This document shows positions 23,437 to 32,208 of a stretch of 41,548 nucleotides of DNA, piece after piece. The translations under genes were made by a program, and so were the position numbers. The stretch's first letter is position 1. Every line of letters begins with the position of its first letter. The stretch is from assembly GCA_029008615.1 (NCBI GenBank), contig JAQXJI010000008.1:1-41548 (forward strand). The letters run 5' to 3'. Below the pieces are notes generated by a model. It did not search any database, was not told the DNA's origin, and saw only the letters and a program-made list of their open reading frames with translations. The stretch is from Elusimicrobiota bacterium (GTDB lineage: Bacteria > Elusimicrobiota > Elusimicrobia > Elusimicrobiales > Elusimicrobiaceae).

Positions 23437-25791
23437 TTATATCTTGCTGATTCTTCTTGTAATCGTTTTCTTTTGTATACACTCAATGACGTCGCCGGGT
23501 TTTATTTGGCGGAATCCGTCTATGGATATGCCGCATTCATAACCCTTTTCCACCTCTTTAACGTCGTCTTTGAAGCGTTTTAAGCCGGATATTTTGCCTT
23601 TGTATATTTGTTCGCCTCCGCGCAGTACGCGCACTTCATAACCGCGCACCACTTTGCCTTCCTCGATATACGAACCGGCGACAAAGCCGGAGCTTAAATC
23701 AAAGGTTTGGCGGACTGTGGCAAGGCCGACTCTTTCTTCTACGATTTCAGGCTCAAGCAAGCCTTCCATAGCGGCGCGCAAGTCCTCAAGAAGCTCAAAG
23801 ATGATATTGTATTTGCGTATTTCAATACCTTCTTTTTCGGCTTCTTCTGCGGCTTTTGTGTCGCTGTCTACGTTAAAGGCTATTACTACGGCATTGCTGG
23901 CTTTTGCCAAAAGAATATCGGATTCGTTGACATTGCCCGCGCCGGAGTGTATGATTTTAACCTGCACTTCTTCCGTAGGTGTTCTTAAAATGGCGTCTTT
24001 AATGGCTTCTATTGAACCGTGTACGTCCGCTTTTAAGATTATGGCAAGTTCTTTAACGTTTTTGCCTTCAATGTCGCTCTTTAAGCTGCTTAAGGAAACG
24101 TGCTTTTGGTGAGCGAGTTTTTCTTCTTTATGTGCAAGTTTGCGTTTTTCCGCGATATGTTTGGCTTCCTTTTCGCTTTCCGTTACAAAAAGCGTATCGC
24201 CGACGGCGGGAGGTTCGCCGTTAATGCCCAAGACTTCGGCCGGTACGGCAGGGCCCGCGCTGGGCAGCCTTTTGCCGTGTTCGTCGATTAAAGCCCTTAT
24301 TTTACCGTAATTTGTGCCTACGATAAAAGGATCGCCGACGCGCATTGTGCCTTTCTGTACCAAAACAGTGGCAACTACGCCGCGTTTATTGTCGCGTTTG
24401 CTTTCCAATATTACGCCTACACCCCTTCTGTCGGGATTGGCTTTAAGCTCCATCATTTCGGCCTGAAGGCTTATCATTTCCAAAAGTTTGTCAATGTTAA
24501 TTCTCTTTTTGGCCGATATTTCGACGTAAATTGTATTTCCCTGCCATTCTTCCGGGATTAAGCCGCGGTTGGCAAGTTCTTGCTTTACTTTATCGGGATT
24601 TGCGCCCGGCAAGTCTATTTTGTTTACCGCAACTATTATCGGCGCGCCTGCGGATTGTGCGTGGTTGATAGCCTCTATGGTTTGCGGCATTATGCCGTCG
24701 GTGGCGGAAACTACCAAAACTACGATGTCGGTGGCCTGCGCCCCTCTTGCCCTCATAGCCGTAAAAGCTTCGTGGCCCGGGGTGTCCAAGAAGGAAATAT
24801 AACCTTTTGGCGTTTTAACTCTGTATGCGCCGATGTGCTGAGTTATCGCGCCGAACTCGCCCGCCACTACGTTTGAATGGCGAATTGCGTCCAAAAGGCT
24901 GGTCTTGCCGTGGTCTACGTGGCCCATAATAGTTACGACCGGGGCTCTGGGTTTTAAATGTGCGGGGGCTTCCTGTTCTTGGTCTTCGGCGGCTATTTTA
25001 TCTTCCGCGAATTCGTGAACAATCTCCGCTTTAAAACCGCATTCCGCAACGACAAGCTCAATCATATCCTGCTCGAGCCTTTGGTTGATTGTGGCGAATA
25101 TGCCCATCCCCATAAGCTTTTTGATAAAGTCGTTTATTTTGATATCCATCTTTTCGGCAAGCTCTTTAATGGTAGGCTGGCCCAGGATTTTTATCACTTT
25201 TTCATTACTCTGCGCAGGGGCGGAGGGCTTTTGCTCTTCCCTTCTGTGCTCGTGCCTGTTGTTTTGATGCTGGGGCTGAGCCGGTTTTTGCTGAGGTTTA
25301 AATTCCTGTTTATCTTCAGTTCTCTGCTCGGGCTGTTTAAACTCCGGCTTAGGCTCCGGCTTCGGTTCCGCTTTAACTGCGGGTGCGGACTGGGGCTTTA
25401 CTTCCGGCTGAACGGCCTTTGGTTCTTCTTTTACAGGCGTTGGTGCGGGCTCCGTCTTTTTTATCGGGGCGGGCTCTTCCTTGACTGTTACGGCTGCTTC
25501 CTGGGCCGGTTTGCTTTCCTGCGCTTGGGATTTTTGCCCTTGCGCGGGCTGAGCCGATTCTAAAGTTTCCTTTGTTTCTTCGGCCTTTTTTGTTGTTTTT
25601 TTAGTCGCAGTCTTTTTAGCGGACGTTTTTTTGGCTGCGGGTTTCTTGGCCGCAGTCTTTTTGGCGGTCGGCTTTTTTTCTCCCGTAGTTTTTTTGGTCG
25701 TCGTTTTTTTCGTAGCGGCTTTTTTTACCGGTTTCTTTTTTTCCGTTTCTTCCGGGTTTTCGTTATTAGTTGTTTTCTTCGTTGCTGTCAT
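23437..25791 (-). CDS. infB: Translation initiation factor IF-2
   Basis: A GTPase delivering fMet-tRNA to the 30S subunit. The 784-residue protein has G1 [10 protein letters not shown] (about residue 290), G3 DTPGHEAF, G4 NKID, then the beta-barrel domains II-IV, with an IF2_N subdomain ([20 protein letters not shown]) near 205. The first about 75 residues are a run of AAKKT/TKK repeats reminiscent of histone H1-like tails, followed by a Pro/Glu/Gln-rich linker. Its ATG and AGGAGG lie inside nusA, overlapping it by 26 nt in another frame. Confidence 0.97.
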   Translation of the reverse strand: MTATKKTTNNENPEETEKKKPVKKAATKKTTTKKTTGEKKPTAKKTAAKKPAAKKTSAKKTATKKTTKKAEETKETLESAQPAQGQKSQAQESKPAQEAAVTVKEEPAPIKKTEPAPTPVKEEPKAVQPEVKPQSAPAVKAEPKPEPKPEFKQPEQRTEDKQEFKPQQKPAQPQHQNNRHEHRREEQKPSAPAQSNEKVIKILGQPTIKELAEKMDIKINDFIKKLMGMGIFATINQRLEQDMIELVVAECGFKAEIVHEFAEDKIAAEDQEQEAPAHLKPRAPVVTIMGHVDHGKTSLLDAIRHSNVVAGEFGAITQHIGAYRVKTPKGYISFLDTPGHEAFTAMRARGAQATDIVVLVVSATDGIMPQTIEAINHAQSAGAPIIVAVNKIDLPGANPDKVKQELANRGLIPEEWQGNTIYVEISAKKRINIDKLLEMISLQAEMMELKANPDRRGVGVILESKRDNKRGVVATVLVQKGTMRVGDPFIVGTNYGKIRALIDEHGKRLPSAGPAVPAEVLGINGEPPAVGDTLFVTESEKEAKHIAEKRKLAHKEEKLAHQKHVSLSSLKSDIEGKNVKELAIILKADVHGSIEAIKDAILRTPTEEVQVKIIHSGAGNVNESDILLAKASNAVVIAFNVDSDTKAAEEAEKEGIEIRKYNIIFELLEDLRAAMEGLLEPEIVEERVGLATVRQTFDLSSGFVAGSYIEEGKVVRGYEVRVLRGGEQIYKGKISGLKRFKDDVKEVEKGYECGISIDGFRQIKPGDVIECIQKKTITRRISKI

Positions 25792-27133
25792 CTGCCGCCT
25801 CCTGCTGCTGGGCCAAATACTTCTTGGCGCCTTCTATAATCTTTTCGGCCGTCTTTTCGCCTATGCCTTGCAGTGTGGCAAGGTGTTCCGGGGTCAAAGA
25901 GGCTATTTTTTCTACCGAGTTAAAACCGGCTTTTACCATAACTTCCGCTATTTTGGGGCCTATTCCTTCCACGCCGGAAAGCGTTTCCTGGATAAGCTGG
26001 GCGGCCTCAAGGCCTTCTTGATTCTTTTGAGATTCGCTCTTTACTTCAAGTTCCCAACCGCAAACTTTGGAAGCCAGTTTTATATTCTGCCAGTCTTTGC
26101 CGATTGCTATTGCGAGTTGGTCATCCGGGACGATTACCAAGGCCTGTTTGTTTTCCATACTGATTATCCTTACGGAAAGGACTTTCGCCGGAGAAAGGGA
26201 ATTTACTATATTGCTGACGGAATCGTCGCTGTAATTGATAAGGTCGATTTTCTCGCCGGAAAGTTCATTGGTTACGGCTCTTATCCTTATGCCTCTCATA
26301 CCGACGCAGGTTCCGATAGGGTCTATTTTGTTGTCATTGCTTTTTACGACCACTTTCGCCCTGAAACCCGGATCTCTGACAATGTTTTTGGTTTCAATAA
26401 TTCCGTCGGAAAGTTCGGGTATTTCAACTTTCATAAGTTCTTTTAAAAACTCGGGCGAAGTTCTGGAAAGAATAATGTATGGCCCTCTTTGCCCTTTGTC
26501 CATTTTGTACGCGGCGGATTTGTATTTGCCTAGTACGGGATTGTCTTTAACGTCCAAGAAGTCGTTTTGGTTGAGCACTTTCGCGATTATTGCTTTAACT
26601 CTGCCGCCGTGAACGAAGCGTTCTTTTTTGATTTGTTCGCAGTAAGGCAAAATGGCTTCGGCTTTGCCGAGGTCAACTATGATATCCCTGTCGGAAAATC
26701 TCCTTACCAAACCGGTTACGACTTCGCCTTCCCTGGGTTTAAATTCTTTATAAAGATTGTCGCGCTCTATGCCTCTTACCTTTTGGATAAGAACTTGCTT
26801 TGCAATTTGCGCGGCTATGCGGGAGAAATCCTCAACGTTAAGGGTATTTACCACCTCTTCGCCGATTTTGGCGGCCGGGTCTATAACTTTTGCGTCTTCA
26901 AGGGAAATTTCCATTTCCGGGTTGGTTACTTCTTCCACTACGTTCAAAGTTTGATAAGCGGTGATAGTGCCTTCGTCAGTGTCGATTTTGGCTGAAAGTA
27001 CGGCGGTTTTGCCGAGGTGCTTTCTTAATGCGGAGATAAGGGCGTCTTCAATGGTTTTTAAAGTGTCTTCCCTTTTGATGTTTTTTTCTCTCTCTAAGCT
27101 TTCTAAAGCTAAAAGTAAGTCTTTGCTTTGCAT
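25766..27133 (-). CDS. nusA: Transcription termination/antitermination factor NusA
   Basis: Binds RNA polymerase and modulates pausing, termination and antitermination. The 455-residue protein contains the N-terminal polymerase-binding domain (1-125), an S1 domain (REGEVVTGLVRRFSDRDIIVDLG, about 130-200) and two KH domains (including DPIGTCVGMRGIRIRAVTNEL and AIGKDWQNIKLASKV). A C-terminal helix-hairpin-helix region follows (GIGPKIAEVMVKAGF, GIGEKTAEKII). It lies between rimP and infB in the classic order. Confidence 0.97.
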   Translation of the reverse strand: MQSKDLLLALESLEREKNIKREDTLKTIEDALISALRKHLGKTAVLSAKIDTDEGTITAYQTLNVVEEVTNPEMEISLEDAKVIDPAAKIGEEVVNTLNVEDFSRIAAQIAKQVLIQKVRGIERDNLYKEFKPREGEVVTGLVRRFSDRDIIVDLGKAEAILPYCEQIKKERFVHGGRVKAIIAKVLNQNDFLDVKDNPVLGKYKSAAYKMDKGQRGPYIILSRTSPEFLKELMKVEIPELSDGIIETKNIVRDPGFRAKVVVKSNDNKIDPIGTCVGMRGIRIRAVTNELSGEKIDLINYSDDSVSNIVNSLSPAKVLSVRIISMENKQALVIVPDDQLAIAIGKDWQNIKLASKVCGWELEVKSESQKNQEGLEAAQLIQETLSGVEGIGPKIAEVMVKAGFNSVEKIASLTPEHLATLQGIGEKTAEKIIEGAKKYLAQQQEAADDSNEENN

Positions 27134-27157
27134 TTTGTGATTTCTCCTGTTAATAAA

Positions 27158-27616
27158 TTAAAATTCCGTTACCGGGTCAAGATTGGCTTTCTTTAAAGCG
27201 TCGTATTTAAAGGTAAACTTAGTCGTGCCGTCGTCAAGGACAAAGCCCTCGTCGTCGGCGGAATCTATAAGGCCGGTAAAGCAGGCCCTTTTTTCTATCG
27301 GTTCTTTGGTGTAAATTTTTGCTCTTTCGCCGACAAATCTTTTAAAATGTTCTGGCTTTTTCAGCACTCTTTTTATGCCGGGGGAGGAAACTTCCAAAAT
27401 ATATGCGCCGTCGATAAGGTTTTCCATAGTTAAAACGGCGTCTATTTTGTTGGAAAGAACTTCGCAGTCGTTAAGATTGATTCCGCCTTCTTTATCCACG
27501 AAGAACTGCAAAAGTTTTTTGCTTCCGTGGGCTTGAATGATAAGGTCAATCAGCTCGTAGCCTTGCGTGCTTAAAGCTTTGGCTACGGCTTCTTCTATAT
27601 AATTTTTATTTTTCAT
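27158..27616 (-). CDS. rimP: Ribosome maturation factor RimP
   Basis: Assists 30S subunit maturation. Start at 27616 is preferred because AAGGAAG lies 5 nt upstream; a frame extension to 27655 would run through the leader hairpin. The 152-residue product has the DUF150 features: N-terminal alpha/beta domain with YELIDLIIQAHGSKKLLQFFVDKEGG, the YILEVSSPGIKRVLKKPEHF block, and a C-terminal SH3-like domain. It is first gene of the rimP-nusA-infB operon. Confidence 0.93.
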   Translation of the reverse strand: MKNKNYIEEAVAKALSTQGYELIDLIIQAHGSKKLLQFFVDKEGGINLNDCEVLSNKIDAVLTMENLIDGAYILEVSSPGIKRVLKKPEHFKRFVGERAKIYTKEPIEKRACFTGLIDSADDEGFVLDDGTTKFTFKYDALKKANLDPVTEF

Positions 27617-27627
27617 AAATTCTTCCT

Positions 27628-27662
27628 TTAAAACAAAAGCGACTTGCTGAAACAAGTCGCTT
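27628..27662 (-). promoter_or_regulatory. Attenuator-like hairpin in rimP-nusA-infB leader
   Basis: On the minus strand AAGCGACTTG and CAAGTCGCTT form a perfect 10-bp stem (27653-27662 with 27637-27646) with a 6-nt loop. It is followed at once by TTTTGTTTTAAAGG. It therefore looks like an intrinsic terminator placed between promoter and the rimP ribosome-binding site. Confidence 0.6.
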
Positions 27663-27684
27663 AAGTCACCTTTAAGATATTTTT

Positions 27685-27714
27685 ATTATAACATAAAAAG
27701 CCGGCAAAGGTAAA
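27685..27714 (-). promoter_or_regulatory. Promoter of rimP-nusA-infB operon
   Basis: Minus strand: TATAAT (27685-27690) preceded by TTTACC (27709-27714) with an 18-bp spacer. The start would lie near 27678, about 15 nt before the leader hairpin. Confidence 0.6.
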
Positions 27715-27730
27715 GCGCTTTGCCATTTGA

Positions 27731-27736
27731 TATAAT
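27731..27736 (+). promoter_or_regulatory. Extended -10 of gtrA-like gene, predicted leaderless
   Basis: TGATATAAT (27728-27736) is an extended -10 element ending 6 nt before the GTG start at 27743. No Shine-Dalgarno is present, so the transcript probably begins at or next to the start codon. Confidence 0.5.
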
Positions 27737-27742
27737 TAAAAT

Positions 27743-28156
27743 GTGAAACACAGGAATTTTATTAAAGTTTTCTCGGAACGTTTTAACATTGATTTTTTAT
27801 TTGTTAAATTTGTTTTGGTGGGGATTTTAAATACCGCTTTCGGCTATTTGGCTTACGCTTTTTTTGTGATGCTGAACTTTGGCGATTTTGCCGCGCCGTT
27901 GCTTTCGACGATATGCGGCGTTTTGTTTAATTTTAAGACCATCGGCAAACTTGTGTTTGAAAATACTTCAAATTATTTGATATTTAAGTTTTTGTCGGTT
28001 TACCTGCTGACTTATTGTTTAACGGTGTCGTTGCTTAAACTGCTGGCTTTTGCCGGATTGCAAAACAGATATATTTCCGGCGCGCTTATATTGCTGCCGA
28101 TGGCTTTGATAAGTTTCTTTTTGAATAAACATTTCGTTTTTAAAACGGAGAAATGA
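27743..28156 (+). CDS. GtrA-family membrane protein (lipid-linked sugar flippase type)
   Basis: A 137-residue protein with four predicted membrane helices and the family's opening FVKFVLVGILNTAFGYL and closing SFFLNKHFVF. GtrA proteins are thought to flip undecaprenyl-phosphate-linked sugars. The GTG start is the only one that precedes the first helix sensibly. It is directly followed (1 nt) by a family-2 glycosyltransferase with a C-terminal membrane anchor, the usual GtrA/GtrB pairing. Substrate unknown. Confidence 0.88.
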   Translation: MKHRNFIKVFSERFNIDFLFVKFVLVGILNTAFGYLAYAFFVMLNFGDFAAPLLSTICGVLFNFKTIGKLVFENTSNYLIFKFLSVYLLTYCLTVSLLKLLAFAGLQNRYISGALILLPMALISFFLNKHFVFKTEK

Positions 28157-28157
28157 T

Positions 28158-29108
28158 ATGAAACCTCTTATTTTTGTAGTTTCCAGCGCTTTTAACGAAC
28201 AGGAAAACGTTAAACCGCTTTTTTACAGAGTAAAAGAGCAGTTTGAAAGACTCGGCGGCAAATATGATTTTAAATATCTTATTTTGGATAATGCCTCTAC
28301 CGATAATACTCTTGCGGAATTAAAAAATCTGGCTGCCGAAGAAAAGGATTTGGCGGTAGTATCCAATATAAGGAATTTTGGGCATATCAGATCGCCTTAT
28401 TACGGCATTATGCTTTCTTTGCAGACGCGCGCGTCCGCGGTTATATATTTAGCCTCGGATTTACAGGACCCGCCGGAACTTATATCCGATTTTATTAAAA
28501 AATGGGAAGATGGCTATAAAGTTGTTTTGGGGCAAAAGACTTCCAGCCAAGAAAATAAAATAATGTATTTCCTGAGGGGAATGTATTATAAAATTTTAAG
28601 GAAATTCAACGACAGCGGCGCCAACCTTCTTGAACAATGCACCGGCTTTGGGCTTTTTGACAGAGAAGTAATAGAAAAACTTTCGGCGATAGATGACCCA
28701 TATCCCTATTTGCGCGGGATAGTGGGGGAACTTGGCTACCCGGCCGCACTTATTCCTTTTGAACAGCCGCTTAGAGGCAGCGGAATAACTAAGAATAATT
28801 GGTATACATTGTATGACAATGCTATGCTGGGCTTTACAAATCATAGCAGAATACCGCTTAGACTGGCGGCTATAAGCGGGTTTATATTATCCGTCATTTC
28901 AATTTTGACGGCTTTTGCATACTTCGTCTTAAAACTTATTTTTTGGGACAGCTTTCCTTTAGGCCAGGCGCCTTTGCTTATTGCGGTGTTTTTCTTTTTC
29001 TCCGTGCAGTTGTTTTTTATGGGAATAATAGGCGAATACCTGGGCGCGGTTTTAACACAGCTGCTAAAACGCCCTTTGGTAATTGAAAAAGAAAGAATAA
29101 ATTTCTAA
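28158..29108 (+). CDS. Membrane-anchored family 2 glycosyltransferase (GtrB/DPM1-like)
   Basis: A 316-residue protein: an N-terminal GT-A domain (VVSSAFNEQENVKPLF, LDNASTDNT, LASDLQDPPELI with the metal/nucleotide Asp residues) and two C-terminal membrane helices (about 235-300, ending FFMGIIGEYLGAV). Such enzymes move a sugar from a nucleotide donor onto polyprenyl phosphate for later transfer in the periplasm. It probably works with the GtrA-like protein upstream. Confidence 0.92.
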   Translation: MKPLIFVVSSAFNEQENVKPLFYRVKEQFERLGGKYDFKYLILDNASTDNTLAELKNLAAEEKDLAVVSNIRNFGHIRSPYYGIMLSLQTRASAVIYLASDLQDPPELISDFIKKWEDGYKVVLGQKTSSQENKIMYFLRGMYYKILRKFNDSGANLLEQCTGFGLFDREVIEKLSAIDDPYPYLRGIVGELGYPAALIPFEQPLRGSGITKNNWYTLYDNAMLGFTNHSRIPLRLAAISGFILSVISILTAFAYFVLKLIFWDSFPLGQAPLLIAVFFFFSVQLFFMGIIGEYLGAVLTQLLKRPLVIEKERINF

Positions 29109-29111
29109 ATC

Positions 29112-30461
29112 CTAAAGATTGGTTCTGTTTTTATTGGGCTCTTCGCCTGTGGCAAATGAGCGATTATAGTATTTGTCGGCATAATAATGGCGACGGGACA
29201 TAGGGTCGATAAATTCTATCGTAAGATTATCGCTTGGGCCTCTTGGAACTTTATATAAAGGCGTGTATATGCAAGTATTGTCTTCCGTTTTAAGAGCCTG
29301 TTCAATTATTGCCTCTCTGGCCAAACTTTGTTTGTATAGCGAAATATACGGCTTTGCAAAAGGGACTATTATAAAAGCGACGTAAATCAGCAGTGCCGTC
29401 ATAATATAAGGGGTTAAATTAAACTTGTAAACACCTTTTATGTATTTTATAAAGAACAGCAAAGCCGCAATCGTAAATAAGGACGCGCTGTAACAGGCTC
29501 GGTGCGGCCTTATCGGCAGGGGAAAAAGTACCATCGCCAATACAAAACTTACAAAACAACTTAAAGCCAAAAAGAAAAAGTCTCCGTTTTTTATTGTTTG
29601 TTTCCATTTGTCCAAAGCGCATAAAAAAGCTGTCAGGGATATTACCGGCAAAATGTACAGAGAACTCCTCATAAAATAGTCCATATTATACAAGTGATGA
29701 ACGGCTTTCTCCGAAAGAGGCAGATTATTTAATGATTTGGTTATAAAGCCCGAGTTGCTTCTTAAATGATAAGCCGGAGAGCTGAACATTAAAGCCAATC
29801 CCGACGCAACGCCGATAAAAAGAGGCGGAAACCAGCCGGGGATTTTCTTTTTAAGGATAATCGCAAGTAAGGTATAAAGCCCGCAGAGGCAAAATATCAT
29901 CGGGGCGGAATTTTCATTGTTCATACCCAATATCGCCCCTATAAAGAAAGCGGCGATGCGGGTATAAGAATTTGAAGGAATGAAATCAGGGCAGTACCAA
30001 GTTTTTCTTAGTACGGTACAGAATGTTATAAACATTACTCCGAGTATAAGATAATTGGCTGAACCGGCAAACCAAAAAATAGTTTGGTCGGGTTGGACAA
30101 CCAAAAAAACACTTGATAAAGCTATTATTACAAAAGAAGGGACGTCTTCAAGTTTCTTAAAGTCCGGCATTCTTAAGTGGATAAGATAAAACAAAGCAAG
30201 AGCCAAAGCCAACTGAGCCAATGGGTTGACTATTAAAAACAGCCATTTGTAACCTTGTATCAATATCATACCTATAAGGCCGCCTATCCTGGCGCATATT
30301 GTAGCAAAGGTCCAAAAATAACAGTCTAAATTATGTACGGGGCATAATATTTCATCTTCGCTTATCGGATAAAGATAAGTAAAAAAATAAATCAAAGATA
30401 AATAAAGCCCCGTCAGCAATCCCCAAAGCAGGTAATTGAATAATGGCTTTTTGAACAACAT
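29112..30461 (-). CDS. Polytopic membrane protein, DUF6056/GtrC-like candidate
   Basis: A 449-residue integral membrane protein with about ten or more helices. An N-terminal loop has acidic residues (ISEDEILCPVHNLDCYFW) and FWFAGSANYLILG recalls the DUF6056-type or GtrC-like glycosyltransferases of C fold. The acidic first loop is where such enzymes carry catalytic residues; this is inference. It is convergent with the GtrA/GtrB pair (3 nt apart) and starts 1 nt after the proS stop, so it is transcribed with the rseP-ispG-dpnI-proS unit while possibly serving the Gtr system. Confidence 0.75.
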   Translation of the reverse strand: MLFKKPLFNYLLWGLLTGLYLSLIYFFTYLYPISEDEILCPVHNLDCYFWTFATICARIGGLIGMILIQGYKWLFLIVNPLAQLALALALFYLIHLRMPDFKKLEDVPSFVIIALSSVFLVVQPDQTIFWFAGSANYLILGVMFITFCTVLRKTWYCPDFIPSNSYTRIAAFFIGAILGMNNENSAPMIFCLCGLYTLLAIILKKKIPGWFPPLFIGVASGLALMFSSPAYHLRSNSGFITKSLNNLPLSEKAVHHLYNMDYFMRSSLYILPVISLTAFLCALDKWKQTIKNGDFFFLALSCFVSFVLAMVLFPLPIRPHRACYSASLFTIAALLFFIKYIKGVYKFNLTPYIMTALLIYVAFIIVPFAKPYISLYKQSLAREAIIEQALKTEDNTCIYTPLYKVPRGPSDNLTIEFIDPMSRRHYYADKYYNRSFATGEEPNKNRTNL

Positions 30462-30462
30462 A

Positions 30463-32175
30463 TTATTTGCCGAGAATTTGTTTTATTTTGTTTTCCAAAC
30501 CTTCCAGCTGCCAAAATTCCGGTTTTTCCGCCGTTCTGGATTTGTATTCCAGTTTGCCTTCCGGCAGAAGCTTTCTGCCGATAACAAGCCTGTGCGGTAT
30601 GCCGATAAGGTCGGCGTCTTTGAATTTTACGCCGGGGCGTTCGGCCCTGTCGTCGTAAAGTACGCTTATGCCTTCCGCGCGCAGGGAATTAAAAATCTCG
30701 TCCGCTTTTTGTTTTACTTCACCTTCTGTGTCAAGGGCGATAAGTTCTACGTCAAACGGGGATAACGGCTCGGGCCAAATTATGCCGTTGTCATCGTGAG
30801 ATTGCTCTATCGCGGCGGCTATTACGCGGCTTACGCCTATACCGTAGCATCCCATAATCATAGGTTTGGATTTTTGTGCTTCGTCTAAGAAGTTCGCACC
30901 CATAGCTTGGGAATACTTCGTTCCAAGCTTAAAGGTGTGTCCAACTTCAATGCCGCGCATAAATTCAAATTCTTCTCCGCAGCGCGGGCAGCGGTCGCCT
31001 TTGGAAGCGAGTTTTAAATCGGCGAAAACGTCCACTTCAAAATCTCTGCCCAGATTAACGTTTTTGATATGGGTGTCTTTTTTGTTTGCGCCGGCTGTGC
31101 CGTTTACTATGGTTTTTACGTAATTGTCGGCGTAAATTTTAACTTCCGGCTTGCGCGCTTTTAATCCGCAGGGGCCCGCAAAACCGAGGGGGGAGGAAGT
31201 AACTTCCTCATAAAATTCCGGCGAAGCTTTTTCCAACTCTTCGGCGTTCAAAAGTTTTTTAAGTTTGATTTCGTTAAGTTCGTCATTGCCGCGCATCAAA
31301 ACGACGACGCCTTTGCCGTCGGCTTTGTAAACCAACATTTTTATAAAGCTTTCCGCCGGCTGTTTTAAAAATGAAGACACTTCGTCTATTGTCCTGGCGT
31401 TCGGCGTAAGAACTTCCTCCGCGGGCAGCAAATCTTTAAGTTCCGCCGGCGCGGGTTCTTTTATTTCGGTTTTTTCCGTATTGGCGGTATATCCGCATTT
31501 GTGGCATACTGAAATTTCATTTTCCCCGGTTTGGGCCAAAACCATAAATTCGTGGGAGAAATTGCCCCCGATATTGCCGGTATCGGCTTCTACCGGTTTA
31601 AATTTAAAACCGCATCTTGTAAATATGCGAATATAGGCTTCATAAAGGATTTGATACCACTTTTCGGCAGATTTCTCGTCTGCGCAGAAGGAATAGGCGT
31701 CTTTCATATAAAATTCTCTTGCGCGCATTATGCCGAAACGCGGGCGGATTTCATCGCGGAATTTTGTGCCGAACTGATAAAGGCACAAAGGCAGCTGCTT
31801 GTAGGAGTTTACGTCTTTCATAACCAAATCCGTCATCGCTTCTTCCGCCGTGGGCGCTAAGCAAAAGCCTGCGCCTTTGCGGTCTTTAAATCGTAAAAGT
31901 TCCTTGCCGTAATAAGCCCAACGGCCGGATTCTTCCCAAATTTCTTGCGGCTGAACAACGGGCAGCCAAACTTCGCAGCAGCCTGCGGCGTTAAGTTCTT
32001 CTCTGATGATATTTTCAACTTTTTTCAAAATTCTCATACCCAAAGGCAGCCATTCGTAAAGGCCGCTGGCGGTTTTACGGATAAGCCCGGCCCTTAACAT
32101 CAGCTTGGCCGAAACTATATCGGCGTCTTTCGGGGCTTCTTTTAAAGTGGGTATATAATATTGCGATAATTTCAT
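30463..32175 (-). CDS. proS: Prolyl-tRNA synthetase (bacterial type)
   Basis: Class II synthetase of 570 residues. It has motif 2 (RPRFGIMRAREFYMKDAYSF), an INS editing domain between motifs 2 and 3 (about residues 225-400), motif 3 with GCYGIGVSR, and an anticodon-binding C-terminal domain. Its ribosome-binding site GAGGAAA lies within a 17-bp sequence that is repeated at the end of ispG. The gene order rseP-ispG-proS is common, here interrupted by a DpnI-like gene. Confidence 0.97.
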   Translation of the reverse strand: MKLSQYYIPTLKEAPKDADIVSAKLMLRAGLIRKTASGLYEWLPLGMRILKKVENIIREELNAAGCCEVWLPVVQPQEIWEESGRWAYYGKELLRFKDRKGAGFCLAPTAEEAMTDLVMKDVNSYKQLPLCLYQFGTKFRDEIRPRFGIMRAREFYMKDAYSFCADEKSAEKWYQILYEAYIRIFTRCGFKFKPVEADTGNIGGNFSHEFMVLAQTGENEISVCHKCGYTANTEKTEIKEPAPAELKDLLPAEEVLTPNARTIDEVSSFLKQPAESFIKMLVYKADGKGVVVLMRGNDELNEIKLKKLLNAEELEKASPEFYEEVTSSPLGFAGPCGLKARKPEVKIYADNYVKTIVNGTAGANKKDTHIKNVNLGRDFEVDVFADLKLASKGDRCPRCGEEFEFMRGIEVGHTFKLGTKYSQAMGANFLDEAQKSKPMIMGCYGIGVSRVIAAAIEQSHDDNGIIWPEPLSPFDVELIALDTEGEVKQKADEIFNSLRAEGISVLYDDRAERPGVKFKDADLIGIPHRLVIGRKLLPEGKLEYKSRTAEKPEFWQLEGLENKIKQILGK

Positions 32176-32190
32176 TTTCTGATTTCCTCT
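32174..32190. repeat. 17-bp direct repeat, proS side
   Basis: ATTTTCTGATTTCCTCT (minus strand AGAGGAAATCAGAAAAT) is identical to 32991-33007. It contains the proS ribosome-binding site and the first two bases of its ATG. Confidence 0.9.
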
Positions 32191-32208
32191 GTTTGTTTTG
32201 GAGTATGT

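Noticed and set aside
24958..26446. Long plus-strand frames opposite infB and nusA (hydrophobic, Phe/Gly/Leu-rich)
   Set aside because: Antisense of Lys/Glu/Ala-rich coding DNA gives spurious membrane-like proteins; infB and nusA are certain.
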